Of a stretch of DNA of 64,000 bases, positions 60,384-64,000 are shown in pieces. The stretch covers positions 1,200,143 to 1,264,142 of the forward strand of contig NC_134974.1 in NCBI RefSeq assembly GCF_965638725.1, given 5' to 3'. Origin of the DNA: Aptenodytes patagonicus. Taxonomy: Eukaryota; Chordata; Aves; Sphenisciformes; Spheniscidae. The first letter of the stretch is position 1, and each line of letters opens with the position of its first letter. A program made the translations under genes and the position numbers. The notes beneath the pieces are model-generated. The model was not told the origin of the DNA and searched no databases. It saw nothing but the letters and a program-made list of their open reading frames with translations.

Positions 60384-64000
<3,617 letters not shown>

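Overview
The window looks like a bird chromosome segment, probably from a GC-rich microchromosome. Two things point to birds. There are CR1 LINE tails with the typical avian 3' end (at about 10.85, 17.15 and 62.8 kb), and the genes have compact introns set in sequence full of G/C homopolymers and minisatellites. The gene order VANGL2 - NHLH1 - NCSTN - COPA matches human 1q23 in inverted orientation. From memory, the corresponding chicken chromosome is 25; this was not checked.

Layout. 1-6.6 kb: no gene seen. It holds a decayed tandem repeat of about 380 bp, a chain of short hairpins at 4.72-4.89 kb, long G runs, and a 23-24 bp minisatellite at 6.0-6.6 kb. 6.8-22.3 kb (minus strand): VANGL2, with a 3' UTR of about 2 kb, seven coding exons giving 521 aa, and a long first intron leading to a CpG-island 5' exon near 22.3 kb. 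A second promoter-like block lies at 24.0-24.2 kb. 28.2-35.4 kb (minus strand): NHLH1, with a one-exon CDS at 30854-31258 and a likely TATA/CCAAT promoter near 35.34 kb. 36-46.5 kb: gene-poor, with a few AT-rich islands that resemble conserved regulatory DNA. 46.85-60.19 kb (minus strand): all 17 coding exons of NCSTN (723 aa). 60.38 kb to the end (plus strand): the first six coding exons of COPA; the gene runs out of the window.

The genes are unrelated in function. VANGL2 is a planar cell polarity membrane protein, NHLH1 a neuronal bHLH factor, NCSTN the substrate-receptor subunit of gamma-secretase, and COPA the alpha subunit of the COPI coat. NCSTN and COPA share a 191-bp bidirectional promoter. 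All coding exons were joined by hand using frame and GT/AG boundaries, and the joined lengths are consistent.

I found no bacterial-type or virus-like system. The most unusual observations are: (1) the NHLH1 3' UTR contains a tandem array built from the last codons of the NHLH1 CDS; (2) a run of about eight consecutive short perfect hairpins at 4.72-4.89 kb; (3) an AUG-less, protein-like 5' extension of the VANGL2 frame.
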